A stretch of DNA of 64,000 bases, taken from Anoplopoma fimbria (taxonomy: Eukaryota; Chordata; Actinopteri; Perciformes; Anoplopomatidae). The translations under genes and the position numbers were made by a program. A model generated the notes under the pieces. It saw nothing but the letters and a program-made list of their open reading frames with translations, was not told the DNA's origin and searched no databases. Within the stretch, counting starts at the first letter, position 1. Each line of letters starts with the position of its first letter. The DNA lies in contig NC_072452.1 in the NCBI RefSeq assembly GCF_027596085.1, positions 8,397,290-8,461,289 on the forward strand. Direction: 5' to 3'. Positions 1-12,975 of this stretch are shown here, piece by piece.

Positions 1-1704
1 AATGTTTTGGTTGCCAGTATGTGCAAAGGTTAGTGTCTTAAAAGCAGGAATATCATTGTGAGTCAATAATTATTGCAAACCTGACAATTTATCACATCAG
101 TGGTATTGTGGGTAGAAGTCATAAGTCTAAAAGCATAATACAATACAATATATAGAACTGTAAGAGATGGACAACTCAGATATGTTGTAAATAATACTGG
201 TTTCCACACATTGTTTTTTTTTTGTCTGGTTGGATTCAAACAAACCAAAATACTAGGTTTGGTTAATCCAACATATTGACTCTTATAGTTCAAGTTGAGA
301 ACTTGTATTGCTGCTAACTAATTAGCAAATCACAATGAGTTGGAGCGATGTACTGAAGCAAACAGAACACTTATAGCTCAGAGTTTTTTCTCCTCTGTGG
401 TAGTTTCAGACTTTCCTCATATCTTGACGGACAATTATTACATTCCATTACCTTCTTGTGTCAATATAAATCATGTTTATTATCTTCAACTCAACCTTAT
501 GAATCTTAAAGAATAATTGTTCAAGGAAGAAGCCAATCAAATGACCTCGCCTCTTTGTGTACTGTATCATTTGTTTCAGATATCGTTAACCTTTTCTCAT
601 GTTTTGTGGCAAATGTCAGAGGGTGGCGATTGACAATGATGCAGGAAACACATGGTCAATACCCAGGAAGAATAATAGCATCTGAACCTTCTTCCACAGG
701 AAGCAATCATTACAAGTCAAGATTAATAGAAGGTAAAGACTACTAGAGTTTATACACTTGTGTATTAATCCTGATTTGCAAATTTGATAAATAGTTTGTA
801 CATATTCCTCTGTAAATATGGAGCACTTATAGTAGAAGTTCGGTGGAAGTGAAAAAAATAAGTTTTTTGGTTTTGAACCTTCTTTCAGTGGAAGAGTTTA
901 GGTAAAATACATTATTTATTTATAGTTGCCTTTTTCTTATGGAAATTCAGGGATAGTATTAGTGACATTTTGTTTGTTGTTTTGGAAAATGATCACCTCT
1001 GAGGTTTAAAATAAACTGCTACTTTAAACTTAAATTTACAGGCTACTGTGCAGCCGGACATTCTTGGGAGTGGGAAGTGGGAGAGTCACACAGCATGTTA
1101 TGTCAAGATTTCCCCTAGACTTACGGACTTACAATGTCTCTTATTGCCACAAACAACAGGCTAAAGTGATATTATAGGATGTCAAAACATATCTACAGGC
1201 ATATGTTAAGAGAAACAGTTTCTTTGTTCTGTCATTTTTCATGTATGTTCAGCATTTGAAGGGGGAAAGACCCCATCATAGATAAGGCAGTGATTAAAAT
1301 GTATCCTCCGGCAGTAGGTTGTATTAAAGAAGAATATGATTCTTATTATAAGGGGGTATAGGGTTGCATATTGAAACACGCCCAAGTGCTCAGTGAGCTA
1401 GATGGTGGCACACATAACTCGACACATAGCACATTTACACCTTTACTGTGGGGTTTATCAAATGCTATTGACAATTCACTAAGTCCCACCTGTCTTAGTA
1501 CACTTTCCTACACCTGCCAAGGTTTCATTCTAGTAAGACTTGATTGCAGTTTACAAGCCGCCTTAAAAAAATCCTAGTCATTTTTGAAACTGTAGGTAAT
1601 TGATTTATAGATAGACTAAAGTGTGCTTCTCATTTTTATCCAGTTTGTAGCAACTGTACAGCTAATCACTCAGTGAGTTGGTTGCGGTTTCGATCTAACC
1701 TATA
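1..1704. other. Intergenic DNA, no gene seen
   Basis: AT-rich non-coding sequence; short frames show no family features. Confidence 0.6.
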
Positions 1705-1708
1705 TTAA

Positions 1709-2140
1709 AGTGGCCCTATTATGCTTTTCCACTTTTTCCCTCTTCTTTAGTGTGTTATATATATTTTTTTTACATGTAAAAGGTTCGTAGAGTATATAGC
1801 CTGAAGGCCACACCTAAAAGGAGTTACCCCCACCCGGGTTTGAACCCTGCTGTGAGCTATTGTTCATGTGTCATTCTCTGGAGGAAGAGTTTTTTGAAAT
1901 GTGAAACGTTGACCAATCACAACAGAGCGGGCTAGCTGACCAATCAGAGCAGACTTTGCTTTCTGGAGGGAGGAGCAAGCGCTACAACGGAGCATTTCAG
2001 AGAGAGGGTGAGAAGAGGTGCTGCAGGACAGCCAGGATGAGAAAAAAAGTCGGATTATGAGCATTAACGCATGTAAACATGTTGTAACTGTAACCTGAGA
2101 TAAAAATATGCACCCGGAAAATAGCATAATAGGGCCTGTT
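1709..2140. mobile_element. MITE-like DNA transposon (about 430 bp) with TTAA flanks
   Basis: GGCCCTATTATGCT at 1712-1725 is matched by its exact reverse complement at 2123-2136. TTAA flanks both sides (1705-1708 and 2141-2144), as in Kolobok/piggyBac-type target duplications. Internal text (CCAATCAGAGCAGACTTTGC; CAGAGAGAGGGTGAGAAGAG; a GCATAATAGGGCC end) is the kind found in a very common teleost repeat. No coding capacity. Confidence 0.7.
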
Positions 2141-2144
2141 TTAA

Positions 2145-5100
2145 AATATGAAACAAGTGAAAGGATCTTCAACAATTCTAACGTAACCTGTAACCCCACA
2201 AAATAATTTGAATGAGGTAAAATTAATTTTATGCTTCACCTTTAGCTTTGGAAGATAGTTAGCCAGGCATGCTAACGTGCGTGGCTTGCATTCAAACACA
2301 CAGTTTAAACCGTTTCTTACAGTTTTGCTTTCAGGTTTTTAGTCATGGGAAAATATTGCAACATTTCAAACTATTTGAATATCACATTTATTAGAGCCCT
2401 ATCAACACCGCTTTGGCGTATTGCTAAGCTACAGTTGATAAGCTATTGAAGGCGCTATTTGAGGGAGGGTTTTAGCATTTTGGCCATTCTTAGAAATGTA
2501 AGAGAAAACTAGTAGGTGAAGTGTGAAAGAATTTGTAAGGGTTAACCAGTGTATCATTTGAGTAAACTGAAATGCTCATGATACACAGAGTATTTGATGG
2601 TAGAGTCTTCCTTTAAGCCAGGTCCACTCAGTCACTCTCTCTAACCCTATCCTTTTTTCCACAAGGGCCAAGAGGAAGCACGCCCACAAGCCTGTCATCA
2701 GATGGAAACAACCTTTACAGATTGTCCCCGCTGGAGATATAATTATCACACAAGCGCTGGCTGTAAGTGCTCAACCAGACCCTGAGTTCTTTGCCAAGTC
2801 CCTCTGTGACGCTGGTTTGCCATGGCTGCCCATCATTCGCAGAACTCATAAACCTTGGACAGGACAGAAAAGAAATGTGGCTCACATACGTACAGTAAAG
2901 TGATTGTCTGAGGTGGTGGTGGTGGAGGGGGCCATAATGATCAACCTACCCGATGGCCTGCCGCTGATTAGGGTCTTTCAAATAGTGAATCACTCTGCTC
3001 TACTTTTCTTTGGTAATTCCGATTCAGCGCTGTGACTGTTGTTGATAGTCTAGATAGACTATGTTCTGTTGCAACCTGGACCTGGAAATTAACTCTTGGA
3101 GTGCCGAGCAGCTGGTTCAAACGCATGACAAGACACAAAGACACAAGATGGATGGGCAGCTTTTAATGATGCCTCTGGTCAAGGGGGTCCTAGATGAGCT
3201 TTATTTAGGGAATTCATGGATTGTCTGAATGAGGGATGAACAGGTCCGCTTTAGTGTGTGACAATTTCTTAGCTGAGGAGAGAAAGAAGCACTGTCAAGA
3301 GAAAAAAAAAAAACCCTGGGAAATTGAGAGGAGGAAAGAGATGCAGGGTCAATGCTAAATGCATTTCCTGGAGGCAGAGTGAATACAATGTGCCAATCAG
3401 CTAGTTAAAAGGAAGGGGAATGTTTGTTGTGGAATGCATGTGGACTGCGAAAAGGTTGGCTGATGCATGCGTGTTCCTCTTCAATGGAGTTCTTATGAAC
3501 CAGGCTTGAGAACCATTTTACATGTGCTGCATCAACCCACAAAGAAAGTAATTCATTATAACCCGCAAGATAGGAAACAGTGGTGATGTTTACAGCCGAC
3601 TGGTGCCTCTGGAGAAGTCAATTTGCACCAATGGCTTAGGATCACACAGAAAGAGAACACTGTGTGCATTTAACACAAGGAAACATTTCACTTATCTGAC
3701 AAAAAAAATGATAAAGCTTGCAAAGTTCAGTCAGTGTGCTGTTGGTGTACATTCAACACACATGTGCATGTAGGCCTACTGATACCATTTGACTTAAAAG
3801 CATAAACTGATATTTTTTATAAAGAAGGTGTGCATTCAGCTTTTGTGATCGCATGATGTTGCAGAAGAGAGGCTTTGAATATTCGAGACGTGCTCTGCAA
3901 GTGAAGTTGGCTAAGAGCTTCATTTAAACCTTTTAAAGGACACACAGCTGTGTGTGCCAGCTAATACAAACTCTGCACACATGCTCAGCTCCTGGTTGGG
4001 TGTTGGTATGCTTATGTCCCTGCATGCCTGCATTTGAGTGGTGTATAGCACCTTATCTCCCTGTTCCTGTGCACATGACACCAGCTCGTCACTGGCAGCC
4101 ACCGTATGTGTTTTGATGAAATGAAACCTTGCACCCCTGAGTGTTCCTGATAGCTAGCAGTTCAGACTAGGACAGCATGGGGGCCAAAATGACCCCCAGA
4201 CAGACTATTTATACTGTGGGCTACTTCCCTTTTTATCACATGACACTACTTAAGACATTACAATCACTGAGATAAAGAGGTGCACATACAGTACAGATTT
4301 TTTCACTCTGAAGAGAAAATTCAATGGTCATTCAGTAACCCAATAGTACCTTTAAAATGATCATTGCAGTAGTTAAAATAAGGATATATATCTATATATA
4401 TATATATATATATATATATAGATATATAGAGAGAGATATAGATATAGATATATATATTATATTCCTTATAATAATAGAGAATAACAAAAACATACGATTC
4501 AATCCCAGCTTTTATGTTTCAGTTATCAGTTACGGCAGATTGACTGCAATGTATTTCATCCTTTCTGAATCCATTTTTTAAAAAGCAATTCACTAGTTTA
4601 CTGTGACGAGAAAAGCAAGAATATAAAGGTCAAGAAATGTAAATAGAACTGTCAAAAAAAGAAGCAGCCTCAAGTATTAATGTGCTTTTCCACAACAGAC
4701 ATGGTTTGACTTCAGCAGTCTTACATCAGTGTTTTAATGACAAAAATATACCCGTCAGTCACCACCATGTCTGCAGGCTCCACTCCAATATTTATGACCT
4801 AGAACGCTATGTGAATTGCCAGCAGGCAGGAATAGGAAGGTGTGAACAGGTCTGGCTGGTCGGCCGAGTTCCCGTTCCCTGAAACCACACTGTCAACTGC
4901 TACAACAAAGCTTTTCAGGTTCAGGTTCACCTTTTAAAACATTCACCTGTCTGCCCACGTTTCTACTGTATTAAGGTCATGCTTAGGGGCCTGTGTACAT
5001 ACTGTACATATTCAGCATGCACCATTCATACCATATGATAACAATCAAGATACTTTAAACATGACACATCCCTCATATTCAAAAACAACTGCAGCATCTA

Positions 5101-7050
5101 AGGTTCGACTTTGAGTTTAAAGGAAAGCTGCGTTAGAAAGTCGGATTTAATAACGGCAGCTATGAACATACTGTATGCCTGAGTGAAGCTCTCAAATTGG
5201 AGAGTGCTCTGGTAATTGAGTTAGAGAGATGCTCTTTTGCCACGTTATCTTACTTCCTGCAGGTGTTGAGCAATGCAGCCTTAAATTGCTCACATTCTTT
5301 CACTAACAAGCAGAGCCAGGAAATGTGACAACTACAAGAACAGTGTCAACCTCGAAACTTAGTGCAAGATTTGTTCATTTTACAGTGAATCATAAAAAGA
5401 AAGGCAGTTTAAACACGTTTCATGATGGAAAAATGCAGCCTCTCGCTGATCGTTTTTTCTGCACACATTATTATTGACACAGTTAAAACTATTAATGAAT
5501 TTATTCAAATACCTTGTTTTGTGTCAGTTTCTGTTGATTTTGGCAGTCCCTGTGGGCAAATGTGTTAGTGTTACAGAGCACCAGCTTATTTTAGGAAACC
5601 TCTCATTTTACTGCAACAGGGATCACTTGACTGAGCAGTCTGTTATACTCAGTCAGATTTTGTGGGGAATAACTACCAATTACAGGCATCAGTAATACAT
5701 TTACTTAAAAGTTCCTTGTAGGAACTTAAACATAAAGTATATATGCAGCATGAGGTGCTAACCAAACATCATTTTTCAATTTTGTTACATTACAGTGCAC
5801 AGACGCCTTCTTGCAATAGCACAATCCTAATACTGTATACAGTCATACATTGTTACATATGATAAGTGTCTAAATGCGTATGTCAATGTGTGGGTTTGTG
5901 GTGGAAACCAGGCTCTTCTACAAGCTATTTCTTTAAGTGGATTCACATTTGTTTTTGGATGAGGATGACTCACTCTTCTTTTTCACTTACCCTTTATTGC
6001 TGCTCTGCCTGGTTACCATGCCCACAAAGATGCACACAGAGAGCAGAGGGTGAGGAAAAGCCAAGCTCCGGGGCTTGTTGTCCTTCACTTAGGTGGAAGC
6101 TAAAAAATAGAAATTAAGTGCTCCATGGGCAGAGAAGACACAGCAGAGGGTTTGGGGAAAAAAAGTTGACTTTCCTTAAAAGGAAAGCTGATATTCTTTT
6201 AAAATGCTGCTAGTAGTAAGAGGACAAATTATTCACCATCCTGCTCATTAACAATTTCCAAAATGTCTCTATGGAGAATTTTATAATGTGCCTGAAACAA
6301 GTTGTTCTGTTAAGCTGTAAAAACACCAAAGACGTGAGCAAAGCTAAGACTTTAATCTCCAAGTCAAACATAGTAACAATTAACTCCTATTTTTGGAGCA
6401 GACATAGAACATTGGCTACCTTGTAGACAACCATGGAGTCCCTGTGCTGTTGGGTCGTTTTAAACAAGACAATCAGGAAAATGGTGAGCAAATACTACAC
6501 CAGCCTACCAATGAGGTACTGAACTACTCCTAAGCCACTAACGCTACTTATTTATAATTGTATACACCTAACATATTTTAGTATGATCATCCTTTAACAT
6601 CAATTAACACATTTAGCATGCAAGTTAAAGGTATTTTGAAAAAACTATAAGAGGAAAAATAAGCATTTATAATGTAATCTCAGATTTGTCCTTTTTCATG
6701 TAGAAATCTTTTTGAATCAGCATTGTTCTTACATTTGATGGAAGTTGTCAGTCAGTAGTGTCTTCAGTACTGTGGGAAAAGCATCTCCCGGTAAAAACTA
6801 AAGATCAGAGTACATCACACCAAAAATGAAATTATGAAAAGACAGTATGAACCGTTAAATATTTGCATGCATCATGGCAATAATATAGTTGTTTGCAGCT
6901 TTACTTTAAATGCAAATTGCTAATCTGTAATTGATTATGGTAAACACTAAAGACAAGACAAAAGTTCTTTCCTGACAATGTTTCAAAACTCAAAAAGGAC
7001 CACCAGCACCAATTACTTTCTCATGTAGTGACCAAAGCTTGCGGATAACA
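2145..7050. other. Intergenic DNA with one exon-like segment
   Basis: AT-rich, no recognisable gene. At 2666-2762 a pyrimidine tract plus AG, an open frame and a perfect GTAAGT donor imitate an exon (see findings). The rest holds only the TA microsatellite at 4.4 kb. Confidence 0.5.
4384..4455. repeat. (TA)n / (GATA)-like microsatellite
   Basis: About 70 bases of alternating TA with GATA and GAGA interruptions. Confidence 0.9.
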
Positions 7051-7090
7051 CATTACATTACATTACATTACAGTCATTTAGCAGACGCAC
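7051..7090. repeat. ATTAC tandem repeat with common fish interspersed-repeat end
   Basis: Four to five ACATT units run into ACAGTCATTTAGCAGACGC, a sequence met at the ends of a widespread teleost interspersed repeat. Only the terminus seems to be present. Confidence 0.5.
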
Positions 7091-10000
7091 TACACACTAG
7101 CTCAGTTGTTGCACGTCTTAGATTATCAGGCAGAATGCTCAGATTTCCTGTGTTCTGTAATACATACAACACATAAGTCCAATTCCTTGGAAAGAAATAT
7201 CCAAATAAAATTGACAGCTCCAGTACAGTGTCCACAGAGTGTGGGCGACCTGAACTTTCTAGTGGCAATTTGAAAACATGGAGAAAAATAGTTATTTTCT
7301 GCAGTCTTTTTTTCTGCAGTCTGCTATTCATTCCAGTGAGTTAGTGGTGCATTTTGACCCATGTACTGAAGCTACATGCCGAGTGGTTCATTCAGTGAGT
7401 TGGCCTTTCTTTATTCCAGAAATCAAAAGCTGCGGGCCAACTGGAGCCACGACCAAACACAACTAATCTATTTAAAGCCTGACTGTCATCTGATCTGCTT
7501 TGTGTGACTTTGTAAAGAAAAAAAAGGCGAAAGAGGCCATTCCTCCATTTCTCTATTTCAAACTGACTAATGGCCTTGATTATATCCAACTCTTTAAAAC
7601 TTCTTTGGTTGAACACTGTTGCTTTTGTGTACAGCACACATACCTTTAGCTGCTTTACGTAAAGTCTGTACATAAATGTCTCCTTGCTTCCTGCCTTTCT
7701 GTTAAGCTAACCCATGACACAGCTGACATACAGTACAATGCAATGCAAGTAGTTTGGGTTGCTTCACATCTCTAGAAGGCAATAGCTCACATTTCTTTTG
7801 ATATACACCAAATTTAGACCTCATGGTGGAACTGACTGGCAGACTTCCGGCAAAGTAAGTGTTTAGTCACCAAGGGCTTATTCATTTCTCTATAAAAGTC
7901 TGGTCTACATCTAGATTTGTACATTTTTGTAGTGCTTTTTGATTCCACTTTGAATCGTAACAGAAAGGGCATGATCCTATCTGATTTATGTAGGCAATTC
8001 AGTTTTAGTCATTGCTTGAATTCAAATCCAGTTTTGAATACCGAGATAAAACAATGTGTCACTCTCCAGCACTGCACTGTGGAATGTCTCTGGTTGTTTT
8101 AACTTTGCAGTTTAACGATGCAGTGGATAGCGGCCATTCATTTATGGGACAATTTTTCCTTCCTTCCTCTGCAAAAAAAACCCTGCAAATTTCACTTGAG
8201 TACAAAATGTTGTGGCCGTGTTTGCGCTACAATATGTTTGTAAATCTGACCTTGAAATGGAACGGATAGCAGATGCAAATGTTTCACAATACATTCTTTC
8301 TTATGCAATGAGCCTAATAGGAGAGGAATAAAGACTATAGTGGAGTGTATTTGCACGTACCCCATTCAGGAGAGAAGCATTAAGGTAGAAGGAGGCCAGA
8401 GGTGAGAGATCAAGACAGCAGGGTTCTGTTTTATGGTTCAGATAAGCACAGTCAAGTGTTATTAACAATGAGGAGCTGTTTCATTATACAGCCTGTCACT
8501 TTAAATCAAAAATGATCAATGTGACCTTGCTGCTTGGACCAGGTTTGTGCTGAGAGTGTTCAGCTGCACATCAGTTAATGAAAACTCACTGAAACATGTT
8601 CACTCTTTTACTGCGAATGAAGAGGACTTCTCTGTACATGATGACTTTAATCTGCCCTTGTACTTTCTGAAAAAAACCCCCACTAATTGCAGTCATCCAT
8701 GCATTTGTGCTAAACAATCTAAGTACTAATCCAGCTTTGAGTGTTTGAAACCAATTGTTTCTGTCTAATTTATCCAATTTAATATTAATGACTTCACCTG
8801 AAATCTTTGAAACTGAGCATTTGGTGTTGCATTTGTGAAGTAGTTAAGCGAACATTAGCATAGCATTAGAGAACAGGTGTGACCTGAGGGCGCGGTTGTT
8901 GGCTTTTATCATGTGAATTTCCATGAAATTTAAGTGTTTAAGCTAGTTTTCAAAGCAGAAGAAGCACCTTCATGCAAGAATCAACAACATAAAGGCTCCG
9001 TACTTCAAACCAAAACCCTAAACTTTATTTATCCTTTCTATCAGGACAAAGATTCCCTCCTTGAGTTCTAACCTTTCACAATTACAGCCCTACAGATATA
9101 ATATTCACAGGCGAGTATTTTACATTTACATGTTGTAAAAAACGAATGAAGATAAGATAAGATAAAGGATTATCTTATCTTATCTTTATTCGTCACGCCC
9201 CGTTTTCTGTACCTGCATCTGTATATTTAAAAGCAATATCTCTCTTTCTTTATTGATGATTCAACTGGTAAAGTTCTAGACACATCCAAGCCCTGGAGTT
9301 GCTCCAACTGACAGTCACCTGACATCTTAAATGTATTTTAAATATGTATATATATATATATGTATATATATATTCATACAGAATTAATATATTCCCAGTA
9401 ACACATTCAAGAGAGAGGAATTCAGAATCTCAGTATATTTCAAAGCCTCTTCACTTCAGACAGATGGCTCATATCAAGCAATGAATGATAGGCCTCAGTT
9501 TTTCCACTCAGGTTTTGTGCCAAGATGGCAAGTGATGAATAATGCAGCTTTAATTCAGAATTTAACTGAAAGATGCATTAGTAGAATCTCTAATATTAGC
9601 GCTGTGTTCCAGAAGAGAGCTGATATAATTATAGAATCAGATTTCTCTCCATCTCTGCCATCATCTCTGACGTGTTGTTTACGAAATAGGAATCAAAAGG
9701 GATAATAGACTAGCATTCACCTGCTCACTCACCTGCATATAAATGGGAATATTTAGCCAAGGCAAAACTGCATCCAAAAGAAGCTCTGAGTGGGCGAGAC
9801 AACAAAGAGGTTGAATGTTCCAGTCCTCTCTCTCACCTTTCCCCACTCCTCTTTTCATTCTACCATATCTTACTATAAAGACTGAATAAACAGATTTTTG
9901 GCTTTTAGTATTTACAATTTATGATTATACTGTTTTGTTTTTTTTTGTTGTTTTTTTTACTGCTTGACTGATTTTCTTTGATGCTTTTTGTTTTTTGAAG

Positions 10001-11047
10001 CACAAATTACACAGGATGTAAGCCGCTCCCTGACAGCAGCCGTTGCTATAGCAGCAAGATCACAGGCACAAGTAAAGCAGACTTTGTATGACATACGATC
10101 CACATGGAAACACCTACAGACCAAGATCCACTGAATGCAAGGGACCACAGAGTTTTCAACCATGTATCGTGATGCTTAAAAAATGGTAACATTCTGCTTG
10201 AATTGGTGGTAAGACGAGTTATCTTGGTGGTCTGTGGTTGGTCTTAAACTCTAAGCTGTTGGCTTGAATCTAGTCTGACATGTTTGGATGTTTCACTGAA
10301 GCAGATACTTGATAAAAAAAAGGGAAACCATTTTAAATTCCTTTTTTTATTTGTATCTGCTTGACACCTGTTTTTCCAATCACTACTAGTTTATTTCAAA
10401 TAAAATCTTGAAATAATGAGTCCCCTCTAAACTGTGATGAAAAAAAGAATTCATCTGAACATTCTGCAATGCTTAAAACTGAGATAATACACTCAAAATA
10501 ACAACTATGGCGGTGCAAAATCATTAGAAAAAAGAGAGGAAGGCTACTTAAAATAAATACTTATACAAAGGTGAAAAACTTTATTTATGATGGATTACTT
10601 ATCTAAGTTTCAAATTCATGTAAGTTTATTTTCTCACCATAGCTAGAGTAAAGGGTCACAGACATTAATTAAAATAAACATGATTTGTACTTAATGGGCT
10701 TCAGCGCAACACCACAAGTCTGGGGAGGGCAAATATTTTCCAATCTTGTTAAATGAGGAAAACATTCCAGTGTATGTGAATAGGACGGCAGATTAAAATG
10801 GTTAGCCCAAGCAATAAAACCTCACACAACAACATCACATCTCGCCAAATATGCACCATTATTAAACATGAATCCACATTATTAAACATATTCATCCAAA
10901 AATAATAATTACAGTGACAGAGGAACATTGTTTTGTGCTGCCCAGCAATGATTCACCAATTCACTAGAATCATCTCTGCGATAGTTAAAATAACTATTTT
11001 TATTTTTATGCATCATCTCGGCGGGCAACCAAGCTTAGATTATAAAG
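7091..11047. other. Intergenic DNA, no gene seen
   Basis: AT-rich sequence with the hairpin at 9.14 kb and a TA/TG run at 9346-9372; nothing coding was recognised. Confidence 0.6.
9142..9193. repeat. Long hairpin-forming inverted repeat (AGATA units)
   Basis: A 23-base arm ending in GATAAGATAAGATA (9142-9164) pairs with 9171-9193 across a 6-base loop; only one position is a G-T wobble. The right flank (TTTATTCGTC) resembles ends of common fish repeats with (AGATA)n tails, so this may be two repeat ends back to back. Confidence 0.7.
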
Positions 11048-11419
11048 TTGATTTTGAAAAACATTAACCCCCAACTGGCCAGCCAACTGAGAAGTAGCAG
11101 GGTTACCTCTGTCGATGGACTTGTCCGCCTTGGTCAGCAACTGGAAAAAGACCGGGAGAACCAGCTGCAGTATGAACAGAGGAAGAATGTATTAAGGAAA
11201 CCATCCAAGCCTGTTACCTCTGAATCTGCTGCTCTGTCTCCTAACAGAGAAAACCCTGGCCGACCAAGCCAACCCAGCCATAATCGACCCTCCCAAGTGT
11301 ACTGTTGGCGCTGCAAGGGAAGTCATGCACCAGCTTCCTGTCCATTTCTTTTATGTGACAGTTTAACTGAGATGTGGTTTTGTCAGGGGTGCCAGCCAGG
11401 TTTCTCTCCTGGCTTTTAA
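11048..11419 (+). pseudogene. Retroelement gag-like fragment with zinc knuckle
   Basis: An open frame of about 123 codons without an ATG at its head. It contains a basic/glutamine-rich segment (LGQQLEKDRENQLQYEQRK) and a cysteine cluster CWRCKGSHAPASC (C-x2-C-x3-H-x4-C), one residue short of the usual retroviral-type CCHC spacing. This looks like the nucleocapsid end of a gag protein from a fish LTR or related retroelement. No protease, reverse transcriptase or LTR pair was recognised beside it, so it is a stranded fragment. Confidence 0.5.
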
Positions 11420-12054
11420 GATGTGTCAGTCACAGTTGCTTTTTATGTTAATAATTGTATCCTTTTCTCTTTTTATATACCAAACAACCGTCACAAAGGC
11501 TGTACATCCAGTTTATATGTACACCCCACACACTGAATGACCCAATTTTAACCGAACAAGAACACAAACACACCAGTTTGGAGAATTTCACAATATTACT
11601 TTATATTTAAGGTTTACACACAAGACAAGAACCCTCAAAAAATCCCACAGTCCCCAAAGCCCACACACAAAAAACCCAATCAAACACAAAAATAGGTGCA
11701 CTCACGAAGTCAGTCAGTCCGTCAGTCTGACCCAGTCCCGGTTTTCGCGGTGGTGCTCGAGGTGATGGCCGGTCTCCAGCTGATCAGTGGATCTGGAGCG
11801 ATATGTCACTGTCACTAGAGACAGGTCCTGCTACCTGGATGACAGATATACGTTCAGGCAGTCCAGGTTGAATTGCCGCGTAAAACTGTCAGCGAATCGG
11901 TGCGTAGTCCACAAAAGTGGGTGTTTCCGGATGTAACCGGTGGTGAGATCTGGTATAACATCCAGGTTGTCACAACATATGCTGTTTTCTTTGGTCCAAG
12001 ATGAAGACTGATTGGTGGTGATGAGTCACTTTAATTCGCTTAGCTCAAACCTGC
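11420..12054. other. Probable transposon-derived DNA between the gag fragment and the TIR element
   Basis: No intact gene. The segment is unlike its AT-rich surroundings in base make-up, with a GC-richer part at 11700-11960, and sits between two mobile-element remnants. It could be non-coding sequence of the gag-bearing element in either orientation, but no LTR ends (TG...CA) could be assigned. Confidence 0.3.
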
Positions 12055-12210
12055 CTATAGACCCTTTTACAGCCAACGTCATCAAATAGTTGCGTGCGCA
12101 GGCCGGCAACAGAAGTGGTGTTGTTTCCCAGTCGTTCTGACTCACACACGAGGTAGCAACTGGCTAGCAAGAGTTTAAAAGTGGATAAAAAACAGTTTCC
12201 AGCATTCAAA

Positions 12211-12975
12211 ATGTCTGGTTGTTGCGTATATGGTTGTCAGAATCGATATTCCACCGGCGGACTAAAGTTTTATAGGATTCCGACAGGATCACAACCATTT
12301 AAGAGCAACCGGCGGCGTCTGTGGCTGCAGGCGATTAAACGTGTTGACTGGAATGAGGACATAATAAAAAATGCTCGGGTCTGTAGCGCCCACTTTATAT
12401 CAGGTAAGGTTATCTATCTACTCTTTGATTTTACAGAAAAGCTTGGTTTACATTAGTGATTGTATTTACAATGTAGAATAATAATCAAATGCAGCTAAAG
12501 TTTGATAAGCTGGCGTTAGATTTGCTGTTTGCATGTCCCTTGCTGTAAACTCGTGGTCATTGTAAGTGAGGGAAACTACAATGCCCTACTAGTGTAAATA
12601 AAGTTTTGAAACTAGATTAAAAGGTGTTTTATTTGCAGGTGAGGCGTCATTGGACTCTAGTAGCCCCGATTTTGTGCCTTCTGTGTTTGTGTACACAAAA
12701 CAAAGCCAGAACCCCGATGCAAAGATGGACAGGTACGATTTGAGTTGCCCTCCTCTTAGTCGTTTTTAGTTTATTTTCCTCTTGCATAAGCTTTGGTGCA
12801 TACAGCTGCTGTTTGGAGATATGGATCAGTCTAACTATAATTTTTATACTGTAGGTACCATAGGAAAAGGAGGAGAGAGAGACCTAACAGACCTAACACT
12901 GCAGCAAATCCTCCGGTTCCATCTGAAACTCCAGAACAAGAATCTATGTCATGGTATTTGACGTTCTGTACATGA
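12211..12975 (+). pseudogene. THAP-domain transposase N-terminus, 3 exons, truncated
   Basis: Exons 12211-12403, 12639-12732 and 12855-12975 have GT-AG borders and join to 135 codons plus TGA. The start is ATG 12211 (MSGCCVYGCQNRY). The C2CH zinc-binding THAP signature is complete: C4 and C9 (C-x4-C), then C58-S-A-H61, with the family's invariant P24 (YRIP), W38 (RRRLWLQ) and a SPDFVPSVF block in place of AVPTIF. A basic run RYHRKRRRERP follows. THAP domains bind DNA and serve as end-recognition modules in several transposases. The catalytic part is missing: the frame enters sequence antisense to the minus-strand ORF and stops. A host THAP gene is less likely because the terminal repeats enclose it. 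Confidence 0.7.

Noticed and set aside
12211..12975. THAP ORF as an ordinary host THAP gene
   Set aside because: It is enclosed by perfect terminal inverted repeats, stops right after the DNA-binding part, and faces a second transposon-type ORF.
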